A stretch of 64,000 nucleotides of DNA. It comes from Chrysophaeum taylorii (taxonomy: Eukaryota; Sar; Pelagophyceae; Pelagomonadales; Pelagomonadaceae). The stretch is taken from NCBI GenBank assembly GCA_029834535.1, contig JAQMWT010000315.1:124001-188000 (forward strand), read 5' to 3'. The position numbers were made by a program, and so were the translations under genes. Shown here in pieces: positions 11,401-23,734 of the stretch (the stretch's first letter is position 1; every line of letters starts with the position of its first letter). Under the pieces are notes generated by a model. The model searched no databases, was not told the origin of the DNA, and was given only the letters and a program-made list of their open reading frames with translations.

Positions 11401-14400
11401 GTCTGCTCAGCCTACACAAGCACCAACGCAAGCGCCATCACTCTCACCAACAGCGTTGCCTTCGAGCGTGCCTAACTCTGCCCCATCAATGTCACCCTCT
11501 CCGCCGCCATCAACTCTACCGTCGGCTCAGCCCACGTTCAGACCAGTTCAGGCACCGACACTTTCGCCGACAGCGTTGCCTTCGAGCGCACCTAGCTCGG
11601 CGCCATCAACGTCACCATCAGTATTGCCATCTGCTGGACCGTTCGCTCAGCCAACAAAAGTACCGACCCAAGCACCTACACTTACACCGACGGCGTTGCC
11701 CTCAAGCGCGCCTCACTCGACGCCGTCCTTTTCACCATCGGTGTCACCATCCCCTGGACCGTCTGCTCAGCCTACACACGTACCAACACAAGCACCGTCG
11801 AACGTGCCTAGCTCTGTCCCATCAGTGTCACCCTCTGCGCCGCCATCCCCTTCACCGTCGGCTCAGCCCACTAACAGACCAGTTCAGGCACCGACACTTT
11901 CGCCGACAGCGTTGCCCTCGAGCGCACCTAGCTCGCCGCCATCAATGTCACCTTCGGTGTTGCCATCTGCTGGACCGTCCGCGCAGCCGACAAACGTACC
12001 AACCCAAGCACCCACACTTACGCCGACGGCGTTGCCCTCAAGCGCACCCCTCTCGGCGCCATCATTTTCACCATCGGTGTCACCATCCCCTGGACCGTCT
12101 GCTCCGCCTACACAAGTACCAACGCAAGCACCATCACTCTCACCAACAGCATTGCCGTCGAGCGTGCCAAACTCTTCCCCATCAATGTCACCGTCTGTGC
12201 CGCCATCCACTCTACCGTCGGCTCAGCCCACTAACAGACCAGTTCAGGCACCGACACTTTCGCCGACAGCGTTGCCCTCGAGCGCACCTAGCTCGCGGCC
12301 ATCAATGTCACCTTCAGTGTTGCCATCTGCTGGACCGTCCGCGCAGCCGACAAACGTACCAACCCAAGCACCCACACTTACGCCGACGGCGTTGCCCTCA
12401 AGCGCACCCCTCTCGGCGCCATCATTTTCACCATCGGTGTCACCATCCCCTGGACCGTCTGCTCCGCCTACACAAGTACCAACGCAAGCACCATCACTCT
12501 CACCAACAGCATTGCCGTCGAGCGCACCTAACTCTACCCCATCAATGTCACCCTCTGCGCCGCCATCCACTCTACCGTCGGCTCAGCCCACGTTCAGACC
12601 AGTTCAGGCACCGACACTTTCGCCGACAGCGTTGCCTTCGAGCGCACCTAGCTCGCCGCCATCAATGTCACCATCAGTGTTGCCATCTGCCGGACCGTCC
12701 GCTCAGCCGACTAAAGTATCGACCCAAGCACCCACGCTTACACCGACGGCGTTGCCCTCAAGCGCGCCTCACTCGACGCCATCATTTTCACCATCGGTGT
12801 CACCATCCCCTGGACCGTCTGCTCTGCCCACGCACGTACCAACACAAGCACCATCACTCTCACCAACAGCGTTGCCGTCGAGCGCACCTAACTCTACCCC
12901 ATCAATGTCACCCTCTGCGCCGCCATCCACTCTACCGTCGGCTCAGCCCACGTTCAGACCAGTTCAAGCACCGACACTTTCGCCGACAGCGTTGCCTTCG
13001 AGCGCACCTAGCTCGCCGCCATCCATGTCACCATCAGTGTTTCCATCTGCCGGACCGTCCGCTCAGCCGACTAAAGTACCGACCCAAGCACCCACGCTTA
13101 CACCGACGGCGTTGCCCTCAAGCGCGCCTCACTCGACGCCATCATTTTCACCATCGGTGTCACCATCCCCTGGACCGTCTGCTCTGCCCACGCACGTACC
13201 AACACAAGCACCATCACTCTCACCAACAGCGTTGCCGTCGAGCGCACCTAACTCTACCCCATCAATGTCACCCTCTGCGCCGCCATCCACTCTACCGTCG
13301 GCTCAGCCCACGTTCAGACCAGTTCAGGCACCGACACTTTCGCCGACAGCGTTGCCTTCGAGCGCACCTAGCTCGCCGCCATCAATGTCACCATCAGTGT
13401 TGCCATCTGTTGGACCGTTCGCTCAGCCGACTAAAGTACCGACCCAAGCGCCAACGGCGTCGCCCTCAAGCGCGCCTCACTCGGCGCCATCATTTTCACC
13501 ATCGGTGTCACCATCCCCTGGACCGTCTGCTCAGCCTACGCACGTACCAACACAAGCACCATCACTCTCACCAACAGCGTTGCCGTCGAGCGCACCTAAC
13601 TCTGCCTCAACAATGTCACCGTCTGCGCCGCCATCCACTCTACCGTCGGCTCAGCCCACGTTCAGACGAGTTCAGGCACCGACACTTTCGCTGACAGCGT
13701 TGCCCTCGAGCGCACCTAGCTTTGCTCCATCAATGTCACCTTCAGTGTTGCCATCTGCTGGACCGTTCGCTCAGCCGACAAAACTACCTACCGAAGCACC
13801 AACACTTACACCAACGGTGTTACCCTCAAGCACGCCTCACTCGGCGCCATCATTTTCACCATCGGTGTCACCATCCCCTGGACCGTCTGCTCAGCCTACA
13901 CACGTACCAACACAAGCACCATCATTCTCATCGACAGCGTTGCCGTCGAGCGTGCCTAACTCTGCCCCATCAATACCACCCTCTCCGCCGCCATCCACTG
14001 CAACGTCGCCTCAGCCTACGGAGAGACCAGTTCAGGCACCGACACTTTCCCCGACCGCGTTGCCCTCGAGCGCACCTAACTCAGCGCCATCGAGGTCACC
14101 GTCAGTGCTGCCATTTGCTGGACCGTCGGCTCAGCCGACAAAAGTACCAACCCAAGCACCCACACTTCCACCGACGGCGTTGCCCTCGAGCGCTCCTCAC
14201 TCGACGCCATCATTTTCGCCGTCGGTGTCGCCATCCTCTGGTCCGTCTGCTCAGCCTACACAAGGACCGATGCAAGGACCGTCACTCTCGCCAACAGCCT
14301 TGCCGTCGAGTGCGATGCGAGCACCGATCTTCTCGCCGACGGCGACACCGAGCGCGCCGAGCACCGCGCCGTCAATATTTCGCTCGGTGTTGCCGTCCAG

Positions 14401-17400
14401 TGGACCATCATCTTTGCCGTCACAAGGACCAACACAAGTACCTAGTCAATGGCCTACACCGATGCCGTCGATAATGCCTTCAAATACGCAGTCGGCAGCG
14501 CCTCTGCAGCCTTCCATTGAGCCCTCCTATACACCTTCTAGCACAACAGCGTTGCCGACATCGCCGTTTCCCTCGTTTCTGCTTTCTGCTCAGCCCTCCA
14601 ATCAAACTTCAACCGCTTTCAGCTTGCAACCGTCATCGTTTCCCTCGACGACGTCGTCGTCGTGGCCTTCCACAGAACCCTCAAGAAACCCCTCCGTTTC
14701 TCCATCTTTCATGCCGCCATCGTTGCTGCCCACTGTGAAGCCTTCCGGGATACCGTTTGGCAAACCTATAGCGCTGCCGTATTCTACATACCCTTCTGTG
14801 GCCCCGTTAGGCAATCCAACGTGGCAACCGTCGTCGTGTCCTTCTTTGTGTCTCTCAGGTCACCCTTCAACGATTCCGAGCTCGTGCCCTTCTTCTGCAC
14901 CAATGTCCATCTCTTCGGAGCTCTCCGTTCCGCCAACTTCTACACCGCCCGTTGCTCAACCTTCTGGAATACCTGTCTCGCTCCCTAGCTCCGCGCCCAC
15001 TAGTGGGCCGACTTTGGTTTCATCCGTCACGCCATTTAGCGCTCCAACCAGCTTCATACTGTCGAGTCCAACAACTATACCAACTGGGAGTCCGATAGGC
15101 ACTCCAACGAGTTTCCCTTCTTCATTCCATTCAATCCCGCCCTCGAACTTTGCTTCGTCTACACCGTCGTCTACCCCTTCGACTTCTCCGTCTTCTTCTC
15201 CTTCTTCCCCTTCAACAATGCCGTCGACGTCCCCTTCGTCCCCTTCGACCCTGCCGTCGATCTCGCCTTCGTCTATGCCTTCCTCTACCCCCTCAAGTTA
15301 TCCGTCTTCTTTCCCTTCGTCTCCTTCGACCCTGCCGTCGACCTCACCTTCATCCCCTTCGACCCTGCCGTCGACCTCGCCTTCGTCTATGCCTTCGTCT
15401 ATCCCCTCGAGTTATCCGTCTTCTTTTCCTTCATCCCCTTCGACCCTGCCTACGCCCTCACCTTCGTCTACGCCCTCAAATGATCATTCTTCTCCTCCTT
15501 CGACAATACCGTCAACTGTACCGTCGTCCAGACCACTGTCTTTTCCATCAATAACGCCATCTCGAACGCCATCACTGAGCATACGCTCTGGATCAACACC
15601 GACTGTGATGACATCAACATTCGTGCCGCTTTCATCGCCAACCACCATGCCATCTCCCCGGCCTCGGTCGACCTCGCCCCCATCAAGGTCTCCAACCTCA
15701 TACGCTGTGATCTCGCCAACTTGGCAGCCATCTGCATCGCCGAGTACACGCACAGTCACTCCGAGTCCCAGTCAGCAGCCGGTGGAAACCCTAGAGCCAA
15801 CTGGAGGACCGACTACGTCGAGTTCGGTTGCGCCGAGCGCGACCGCCACCGGCTCGAACCCTGGAATCCTGCTTCCAGACACGACAGTGACACCAACATC
15901 CTCAACGATAGTCCCAAGCTCTGGGTCACCACTGGCGCAGAATCATGACCCTACGACACAAACTCCCAGCCAGGGTGACCCGCCTCAAACGACGCCCTTT
16001 CCGACACGAGAAACTACAACCCTCGCGCCAAAAACCCTAGTGCCGACGACTATTTCCCCAACGAATGTTTCGCCAGCAACTTTCGTACCAAATTCGGTGT
16101 TACCAACGATAGTTTCACCAACGACGGCTTCATCAACTTCGTCAACGTCAGTTTTGCCGTCGACCGTCCCTTCGACGTCGGTTTTGCCATCGACGACTAT
16201 TGTTCCAATGACTGTTTTGCCGACGAATATGATGCCAACCAGCTTCGCCCCATCGACGCCGGTGACAGAGCCATCATCGTTTTCGCCCTCAGCTTCTCCG
16301 AGTCAGGCTACATCAACACCGAGCTTCATGTTCACGCCTGCAGCACGTTCGCCGACCCAAACACCATCGCGTTGCCCAACCATCATCCCTACGGCTCAAC
16401 CATTTGGGGTCATACCTTCAGTCATATCGTCTGCCAGTTCTACGACGTTTCCAACACCGCCATCGTCCAGTCACCCTCCATCGAGAAGCGAGTCAACGAG
16501 AATACCTACACCCAACCCGATCGCCAACGACGTCACGGCACTCCCGTCCGTCCTACCGTCGACTGGGTCGGCGCCGACCAAATTTTCGACAATCCTCTTC
16601 GTGCCCCCCGCACTCCCAAGCAGCGCTCCTATTCCGCAATATTCGATTCCCACGGGTACTCCGTCACTAAGCCCAAGCGTGCCACCCACGAGCAGCCCGA
16701 CCCCCCTGAGACTCGCCGTTCGTGCCACGAACGCTGCCAACGTGACGTTTCAGCAGGATAAGCTGCGGATTTTATGCAACATCTATTTACTCTCGGACGA
16801 AACTGGCTCCTTCGCGAGGCGACGGCTAGATGACACGCTCTATGTCTACTCAACGTGGACGATGGTAAACGGAACGATCACGCAGAACCGCACCCTCGAG
16901 GATGTGGCAACAACAGAGCTCTCAGTATTGGAACCACTGACAGGTGCGTCGGTGTCGCACAATTTGGTCCTGGAATCGAATGCTTTGTTCGCTGGGGGGG
17001 AATATGTGTTTGAAATAGTAGCTCAGGCAAACGAAAACTCTTTCTCGACAGTTGTCGACGTGAGCGTTTCATCGATTCCCATTAATGGCCGGCTCGAGGT
17101 GGAGCCCGCAAAAGGCATTGCTTTCTTCGACAAGTTTCGTCTTTGGACACTAGACTGGGAGTCTGACAATCTGCCCTTGCAGTATGAATTCAAGTCGGAG
17201 GTTGCTGGGGCTGTGGACACGGAAGCTATCCTGCAGGCAACGAGCAATGCCTCGACACTTTCTGGTACCCGCTTGCGAGAAGGTTCGCCCAACGTGACGC
17301 TGAAAGTTGTTGCTATCGATGCTATCGGAGCGAAGGCAACAGCGGTGACGAGGGCGCACGTCGTCGCCGAAAGTAATCAATCGACTGCATTTGAAGAAAT

Positions 17401-20400
17401 CCTCGACGAAGCCATAGACGAAGCTTTTGCCGAGGGTTCGTTCGACTCGCTCAGTCAAATCGCGACGTCTGCAACGACCTACGCGGTTTCAGACCCCGTC
17501 GCTCTAGACTCCTTAGTGACGGCGTACGTTGACGGATACCAGGCTTTGGCCGACACAGCTTCAGAGGCCGTGCTCGATCAAGCGGCGGCGACTTTGCTTT
17601 ATCTCGTGGATGATCCGGTTGCGCTACCCGTCGATTCTGCGAAAAATGCGCTCGACATGATAGAAGACGTGGCCGGAAATTTGGATGGCATTGGCATCTC
17701 GGATGATTCCTCCGCTCCGAAGACCATCGTCCAGACGCTGTCAAAGCTGCTCGACAGTGAACTCTTTGCCGACGGCGGCAACTCAACAACGCAGGCGACG
17801 GACACGATGCTCAACACGATTGACTCGGTGAACCAAGCACAGCGCGAGTCGCTTGTTGTCAACGAGCAGACTGTCGGGACAAACTCGACTTACATCAGCA
17901 CCGCGAGCTCCCGATTTAGACCTAGCAGGGACAGGCAGGTTGAAATCACCACAGACCAGATGAATTCCGCGGCGATTGTTGAGGCGATTCAGGGAGCGTT
18001 GTACGCGACGTCCCTGACCGAGTTCGTCGGTCTCAACAACACGCCGATGGGCTCGGCGGCATCATCGGACGTCGTTCGACTCTATTTCTCCGCCACTGGC
18101 AACGATGCGACTCGTCGCCGTCGAGTGCAAAGCGCCAACACGAGCAGGACTGCAGTTACTCTCCAGATAGCCGGAGGCGACGGTGCCGTGGCCAACGCGA
18201 CAAACATCACTGTCGAGTGCCCGTGTCACTTCGAAGGCTACAAAATCGCTACCTGCCCTGATAATGTGACAACGCGATCGGTCTATTGCGACGGAACCCC
18301 ACAATCAGTCGTGTTCTCCTGCAATAGCTCGCGATCTGCGTGTGCGACGTGGGAAAACGAACGTTGGGTCGTTCCGGATAACTGCAAAATCGCCGAATCG
18401 GAGGGGGGCGTCTCGTCGTGCGAATGCGACATCGACGACTCTCGCGGAGCCGGCGTGTACTCCACCACTGATGAAGCCGTGGACACACTCGAGCGATATA
18501 CCAACGTCTTCCACACGCGGCCGTCGTTGAAAGCATCGCTTCTCATGCTCGTCACAGCCATCGTTTTGTTTGTGACGGTAGTTCTATTGGCTGGACTCGG
18601 GGAAAGCTTGGATAAACGACACGCTGCGAACTTTGTGCGCCAGGAAGGGTCGACGGCAATCATACCCTTCTCCGAGCAGGAACAGAAGCAGGTATGGACA
18701 CAAACCCTGGTCAACCGGCATCCATTCCTCAACCTACTGTTCATCTACAGCCAGACCGTCCCGCGGCGCTTGCGAGCGTGGAAATTTGGCGTCGAGTTGT
18801 TCATCATACTCATGTCGACAGCTCTCGAGATCGTGTGGGGATATCCAGACGAGGACTGCGGCAGGTACGCACCCTTTTATCATACGTCGAATCAGCAAAA
18901 TCGCGGCGTATCTATCTATCGATCGATCGATCCGTAGGCACAGTTCTGAAGATGCGTGTGCCAATCCCAAGTCGCTGGGTTCGAGGCAGCACCTGTGCAA
19001 GTGGGACGTGTGCAGCGGATCATGCGTATGCTTCCGGTGCTCGGATATATATCGTTTTTGTTGTGTGTGTGTGTGTGTGTGGGGATGATTTTGTGCGACG
19101 CAGGCGGACAACGAGCAAGGGAACGGGGCCGCGACAGCAGCCGACCACATTATAATGGTCTTTATGATAGAGCTTTTTATTGCACCCATCCTCGCGTTTG
19201 CTGATTGGATAATGGACGAATACCTTCTCGCACCGGTGCCCCCAGAGTTACAGTGGTACCATGGTGGCGGACCCTCTCGGACTCAAAGCACCGCCGTCGA
19301 ATTTTCAAACAAGGAGGAGCTCAAGATGGAGGAGGAACAAGAGAGCAACAAGAACGAAGACGAGTCGATGTACGCGACGTCACTCAAAGCTTGGATTAAT
19401 CTCATCCGCCACTCATCATCATCATCAGCGAGCTTCGGCGGCGATAAGCTCTCATCTCAGACGGAATCCAGATTCGGGATTAGGAAGGCGCGCCGCGCGA
19501 GCGTGAGTAGATCTGCAAACCTCGGGGTGCTGTCGCGAGCAAGCTTGTCAGCGATCACCGTTGCGATGCAAAAAAGTGTGCAGATGTTGATACGAGGTCC
19601 GAGCAGCAGCAGCAGCAGGACGGGTGTTGTTGCCTCCCCGTTGGAAGATGGCGATGTCTCGGAGGAGCGCGAGCACGATGGAACGCCCGACGATTCGCGT
19701 CTTATCGACGAGCTCGCGTTCCAAATTCGGCACGCTGTCTTGCGGCGCCAGCAAGAGCTCCATGATGTGATGGTCGCGGCCCACGAACGCCGCGACGAAG
19801 TCGGTCGCCTCAGCCTGCACATCCTCGAGGTGATGGAAGAACAGCTGCTTAGCGAATGGGTACGAATACAGTGTTGTTGTCCAACGAGGAGATGATGCGA
19901 CGCGCGTCTTCTTCGTAGGGATGGGTCCCAGGTCCGACCTTGTGGGAGCTCGAGATTGCTAAGGTTATCCGGAATCACCTCGAAGCTGCCTCGGAGCTCT
20001 ACGAGGAACTCAAGCATCTTGGCAACGACCCAACAACGTTCGAGACCAGAATGGAGAAGGTGCTCGAGCGAGAGCGGTTTGATCGATTGAGTGCCATCGA
20101 GCGCAAGGTGTACGCCAAGACGCAGGACCGCGCGTTGTACCAAATAGACCGACGAGAGGAACCGCCCCCAGTGCGGGCATACGTTCTCGCTTGGGCGGTC
20201 TTCGCACTCTTCGCGGGCGGCGTTCTCGTCTTTATGGCACAAGTCGCGACGACGATCGGCACGGGCGAGTTCAAGCTCATGCTCATGGGATTTAGCGTCA
20301 CCGTCGTCATGTTTTACGTCGTTGTTTTACCTTTTGAAGTCTTTTTCTTCGATCTCTTGCTGCCAGGGTTGTTGACCGAGCACATGAAAAAACTCCGCGA

Positions 20401-21166
20401 TCCGGGCAGGTTGCGCCGTTTCCCGTATCGCACCAAGCTGCCCGACTCGACGTGCTGCTACCTTTGCATGCTCTTTCCGTGGCTCGCCGAGAGCCGGCTC
20501 GGCGCCTTGCTCCTTGGCGATCTCGACAACCTACGACGCGAGGTGTCGTCGTCGTCGTTGTCGTCTGGTGGATCGTCGGAAATCAAGAATTACGATAGCC
20601 TGCTGGTCCAGTTAAGCAAGATTTACCGCGACTCGGCCTTCCAGCCGTCCCCGGGCACGCGCCTCGCCTTGACCTTGAGTGCGCTAATTCTGATCGTCCC
20701 GTCTGATTATCAGGAGCTTATTTTTGAGGAACTCGTCCTCGGAATCACCACGCTGTCCGCCGTGTTCACGCAATTCACCGAGCTTCCGCAGGCCTTCAAT
20801 TTGGCAAGTCGGAAACCGACTGACGCGAACGAAGTGATCAACTACGTCGCGGCCGTGGTATTCGCGCTCGTCTTCGGGGGCTTGATTACTCTAGTCGTCA
20901 AGGTCCTGAATTCGAACGCTGGGAAGAAGCTTCTGGGTGGAAGCTACGAAAGAGTGGCATCGATTTTAGACGAGGACGACGACGATGACGATCAAAGTGC
21001 GCACGATTTTCTCCGTGCCACCTTTGAAAAGAAACCCGAGCCAGGGAACACCGGCATCGTCATCTCGTTTGATGACGCAGCACGTCAACAAGATTCGGGC
21101 TACCACGACGCGTCCTCGACGCTCGAGCCGACTTCCGACTTGGAGGCCAGAACACGGTCCTCATAA
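5405..21166 (+). CDS. Giant FG-GAP / GDGWN-repeat / PST-rich / REJ-GPS membrane protein (4 exons)
   Basis: Predicted exons are 5405-18864, 18944-19025, 19104-19859 and 19919-21166, giving about 5,181 residues. All introns have GT...AG ends and phases that agree. The start is the ATG at 5405; the open frame extends upstream only to a GTG at 5378.

Domain order: a possible signal segment; about six FG-GAP-like repeats (residues 25-295, IVVG...AYVF pattern); eight tandem 122-residue cysteine repeats with a DTWGDGWNGACFTI core (about 387-1360); a ninth copy (about 1593-1712); long Pro/Ser/Thr tracts up to about residue 3765; an REJ-like region; a GPS-like Cys/Trp motif near 4313-4345; then about six hydrophobic helices and an acidic cytosolic tail. 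Many N-glycosylation sequons are present.

The architecture resembles the ectodomains of polycystin-1 and adhesion receptors. A role as a cell-surface or wall-linked sensor is inference. The collapsed repeats could hide assembly errors. Confidence 0.85.
6565..9484 (+). repeat. Eight tandem 366-bp repeats (GDGWN cysteine domain)
   Basis: Each unit encodes 122 residues: a TCNGTLIDFEMYDTWGDGWN block, a cluster of cysteines, and a CRPSGAPTSAP linker. Linker-to-domain junctions recur exactly every 366 bp (about 6922, 7288, 7654, 8020, 8386, 8752, 9118). The first unit is clearly diverged; the following seven are almost identical, including at synonymous sites. This indicates recent expansion or gene conversion. 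A ninth, more diverged copy lies at about 10180-10540, separated by about 230 residues of Ser/Pro repeat. Confidence 0.95.
9485..10170 (+). repeat. First Pro/Ser/Thr repeat tract in the giant gene
   Basis: This tract encodes PSxxPS and QPTxxPTQAPT type repeats between the eighth and ninth GDGWN domains. The composition fits an extended, O-glycosylated stalk of the kind seen in stramenopile wall and surface proteins. That function is inferred from composition only. Confidence 0.85.
10545..16700 (+). repeat. Long Pro/Ser/Thr tract with 360-bp higher-order repeats
   Basis: About 2,050 residues are almost entirely Pro, Ser, Thr and Ala. From about 11040 to 13640 there is a higher-order unit of 120 residues (360 bp): the block encoding PVQAPTLSPTALPSSAPSS recurs at 11881, 12241, 12601, 12961 and 13321. 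From about 14500 on, the pattern loosens into SPSSxPSS and later Thr/Val-rich segments. Spurious open frames of several hundred codons on both strands across this tract are by-products of the repetition. Confidence 0.9.
18865..18943 (+). other. Intron 1 of the giant gene
   Basis: GTACGC donor after ...GGCAG and a CACAG acceptor; 79 bp. The joining codon AG|T gives Ser, and the protein continues as a Cys-containing loop (EDACANPKSL...LCKWDVC). The frame would otherwise stop at 18937. The decayed paralogue downstream has an intron-like gap at the same place, which supports this boundary. Confidence 0.8.
19026..19103 (+). other. Intron 2 of the giant gene, with (GT)n
   Basis: GTATGC donor and GACGCAG acceptor; 78 bp, phase 0. 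It contains a (GT)n run at about 19062-19081. Joining restores a frame that runs straight into a hydrophobic segment (HIIMVFMIELFIAPILAF). Confidence 0.75.
19860..19918 (+). other. Intron 3 of the giant gene
   Basis: GTACGA donor after ...GAATGG and CTTCGTAG acceptor; 59 bp, phase 0. Joining gives ...LLSEW|GWVPGPTLWELEIAK. The upstream frame would otherwise end at 19895. Confidence 0.8.
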
Positions 21167-22686
21167 TTATAAAATTTCCTAAGAAGGAGGAGCGTCCTGC
21201 ATATGTTGTTTTCATGTCGTCTTTTCAAAGCTATAGCGCGATGCCTATATTCCGACTTTTTTAAGTGTTTTAGAAGGGCGACTGACTGCTGGGGGGGCAA
21301 GCAGCACGTAGTGCGTGAGCACCTGGGAATTTCAAGCGGCAGTTACTTTGGTGCCACCCGCGGGGTAAATATCTCCGACCTATCCCAAACAAAAAAATCC
21401 CCCTCCTAGCAGTCAGTCAGTCGACTTTAAAAAGCCCTCGCTTCTTACAAACTACCCCCTTTTGTTTGGTTTGCTCAGTCGACTTTTTTTTTATTTGGAC
21501 CGTTTATTTTTATTGCTTGAATGCTTGTGTTCAAACACCTTTGAGTGTAGCCTGGGGAGAGTGCAGTTACTGACGAGTTACGGGTACTTGGTACGCCAAG
21601 GTTCCTGGTTTCGAGTTTGAATCCCGTACTAAAGTGGACGCGAACTCCGGATGTGTTGGACGCCAACCTCGGACTTACCCGTCCTTCTTTTCTTTTGCTA
21701 TACAAACAAACCCTCGGCCAAAAGTAAGATTCTTCAAAGTAAGGTTGACGCGTGCGACGCCGATGGAGCCGTCGCCCGGCAAACGGGACCACACGCCGGT
21801 CAAAGCCCGCTTCCCGCTTCCGCGGCCACGACTCGCTCTTCCGACGGGCCGTCCTCGAGAACGCGCGCGACCGAACGAGACTCGACCGTCGACTCGGTGG
21901 ATCCAAGACCGTTTAACCTTCGATACGATGCGTGCCGGCGTCTTCGTCGCCGCTGCGAGCGGCCACCGCGACCGCGGACTCGGACTCTCCCCCGCGGCCG
22001 AGAAGGGCTCGCCGTAAAGTCGCGACCTTCGTCCACGTCGCCGCGCGCGACGAATATTCGAGCTCGACGCGTCTGCTACCACGATTTCGGCTTCGTCGAC
22101 GGTGGTCGCGCGACGTCCTGGGACTCGCCGCCTCCGCTTCGCCTTCTACGGCAGACGCCCCGTCGTCGCCGCGACCGGCGCGCCTACGCGCCGACGAGCC
22201 GCCCGCGCGTCCACGACGACCGCCCGTGGCCGCGGTCTGGCCATCGCCGACGGAGACGACCCTCCCCGCTCGCGTCTACGGCGAAGCCCGCATCCACCGC
22301 CACGCCTCGCTCTTCCTGGGGGGTTCGGGGGGCTTGCCCCCCGAGAAAAAGGCCGGAAAAAACCCGACTTGGCCTTACTAGTCCTTACTACTAATCGGCG
22401 GGTGTTCGTCTGTTTGTCTGTCTGTCTTTAAATGTCGACTGCTAAGAGGGGGGTGTGTGTGGGCTGCATGAAGGATGTGGGTGGCTTTGTGGGGGTAGGA
22501 GGGATGTGCCTGACGGACGGAGATAAGTACGCGGGACCTAGTCGGGGTCATCGCCGAGTCGGGGGGCAGGCGAAGAGAGGACGGGCCCCGCCCGTAGGTC
22601 GTACGCATGCTGCCGCCGGACGTATGTGCGACGAAGGGCGACGTCCTGTCTGTCTTTAATTTACTACAATGAAAGTTTAAAATTAA
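21167..22686. other. Intergenic; GC-rich block and hairpin
   Basis: No gene is supported. 21760-22380 is very GC-rich and therefore open in several frames, but the translations are Arg/Pro-rich without motifs. A perfect G/C hairpin (nine-base arms with a TT loop) sits at 22325-22344. At 22430-22510 there is an inverted copy of the CTTAGCAGTCGAC / ATCCTTCATG motif found again near 24765-24820 and, in part, near 48475-48530. Confidence 0.4.
22325..22344. repeat. Perfect G/C inverted repeat (hairpin)
   Basis: Nine-base arms TCGGGGGGC and GCCCCCCGA flank a two-base TT loop. It lies in intergenic DNA and is followed by an A-run. It may be a remnant of a small inverted-repeat element; no function is evident. 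Confidence 0.7.
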
Positions 22687-23673
22687 ACAAGTGCAGGCCA
22701 GTAAGTTCACCTAGTCCCCAATCTCTAACCCTAGTAAGTTCACCTGGTCCCAGTAAGTTCACCTAGTCCCAATCTCTAACCCCAGTAAGTTCGGTGTAAC
22801 TTACACTGTAAGCCCACTCGTGCTCACACACACTCACCCCACTCTCCTTCGAGCTCGTCGCTCTCACCTCCGCCAATCTAAGCCGCTTTGATCCGTACAC
22901 GCCGCTAGCCTTTGCGTTCACTCTAAAAACCCCAGTAAGTTCACTTGGTCCCAGTAAGTTCACCTGGTCACTAAGTTCACCTAGTCCCAATCTCAAACCC
23001 CAGTAAGTTCGCCTGGTCCCAGTAAGTTAACCTATAGTGCGCGTGTAGACGCCGGGAGGGGGCTTATCGGTATTGCGCAGCACGTGTGGGGTAGGGTGGA
23101 GTCGTCGACTCAGAAGAGGATATCCTCGGGGTTGCCGATAGACAGAGAGCCACGTGGAGCTGGACGTGGCAGAAGACGGGCTTCGCCAAGAGGACGCCGA
23201 CCTCGCGGGGCGTCTGGCCCTGGCTCTTGGTGATCGTTTGGCGTCGGCGGGCCTTACGGGATACAGTTTCGAGGAGCCTCGGTGACAACGACACGATCGA
23301 TCATGTATCTGGTACCGTCGCAGTGGGCGTGCGACGGGTCGAGGTTTCGAAGACCTTAAGCTCGCGCTCAAAGTCAGCATCCCGTTGGTTGTCAGGGAGT
23401 TGAAAACTCTACTGTAAAGAGCGAGGCGTCGTCTTCCGACCCAGCCTAGTCAGCCGAAAAGAACTCCGACGCCTCGTCTCCGGGAAAAAAAGGCCGCGGT
23501 CATGCGCGCGTTGTCAGCATCGACAACATCGTTTCGACGGGGCGTGAGAATGGCGCGCTGGCTAAAAGAGCCGCCGCCGCGGGTCGTGGAAATAGTCTGC
23601 GAGGTCGCCGTAGACGGCTTGGAGGATCACTGCCTGGCTCTCGCGCCTACCTGATCCTTACCCTAAATCGAGG

Positions 23674-23705
<32 letters not shown>

Positions 23706-23726
23706 AACATCTGTCGATTAGTAGTT
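22687..23726 (+). repeat. Dispersed repeat copy B
   Basis: Near-identical along its length to copy C at 23735-24863, with a shortened copy A at 2213-2900. It begins with the CAAGTGCAGGCCAGTAAG block and has several AGTAAGTTCACCTGGTC and CACCTAGTCCC motifs. The middle contains a conserved segment (23060-23330) with open frames on the minus strand, and the end is a GACAGACAAAC simple repeat plus CTGTCGATTAGTAGTTA. The middle open frame differs from copy C mainly at amino-acid-changing positions, so it is not convincing as coding. Confidence 0.85.
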
Positions 23727-23734
23727 AAGATAAG

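Noticed and set aside
11238-14474. Very long overlapping plus-strand frames (818 and 250 codons) rich in His/Arg
   Set aside because: They are the alternate reading of the Pro/Ser/Thr repeat array in the giant gene; composition is an artefact of the repeat.
19021-19090. Continuation of the coding frame through the (GT)n region
   Set aside because: The frames there contain stops; GT...AG boundaries at 19026 and 19103 keep phase and give a sensible membrane helix.
21590-21660. Possible tRNA because of a GTTTGAATCCC B-box-like string
   Set aside because: No T-arm stem or acceptor stem pairing could be formed around it.
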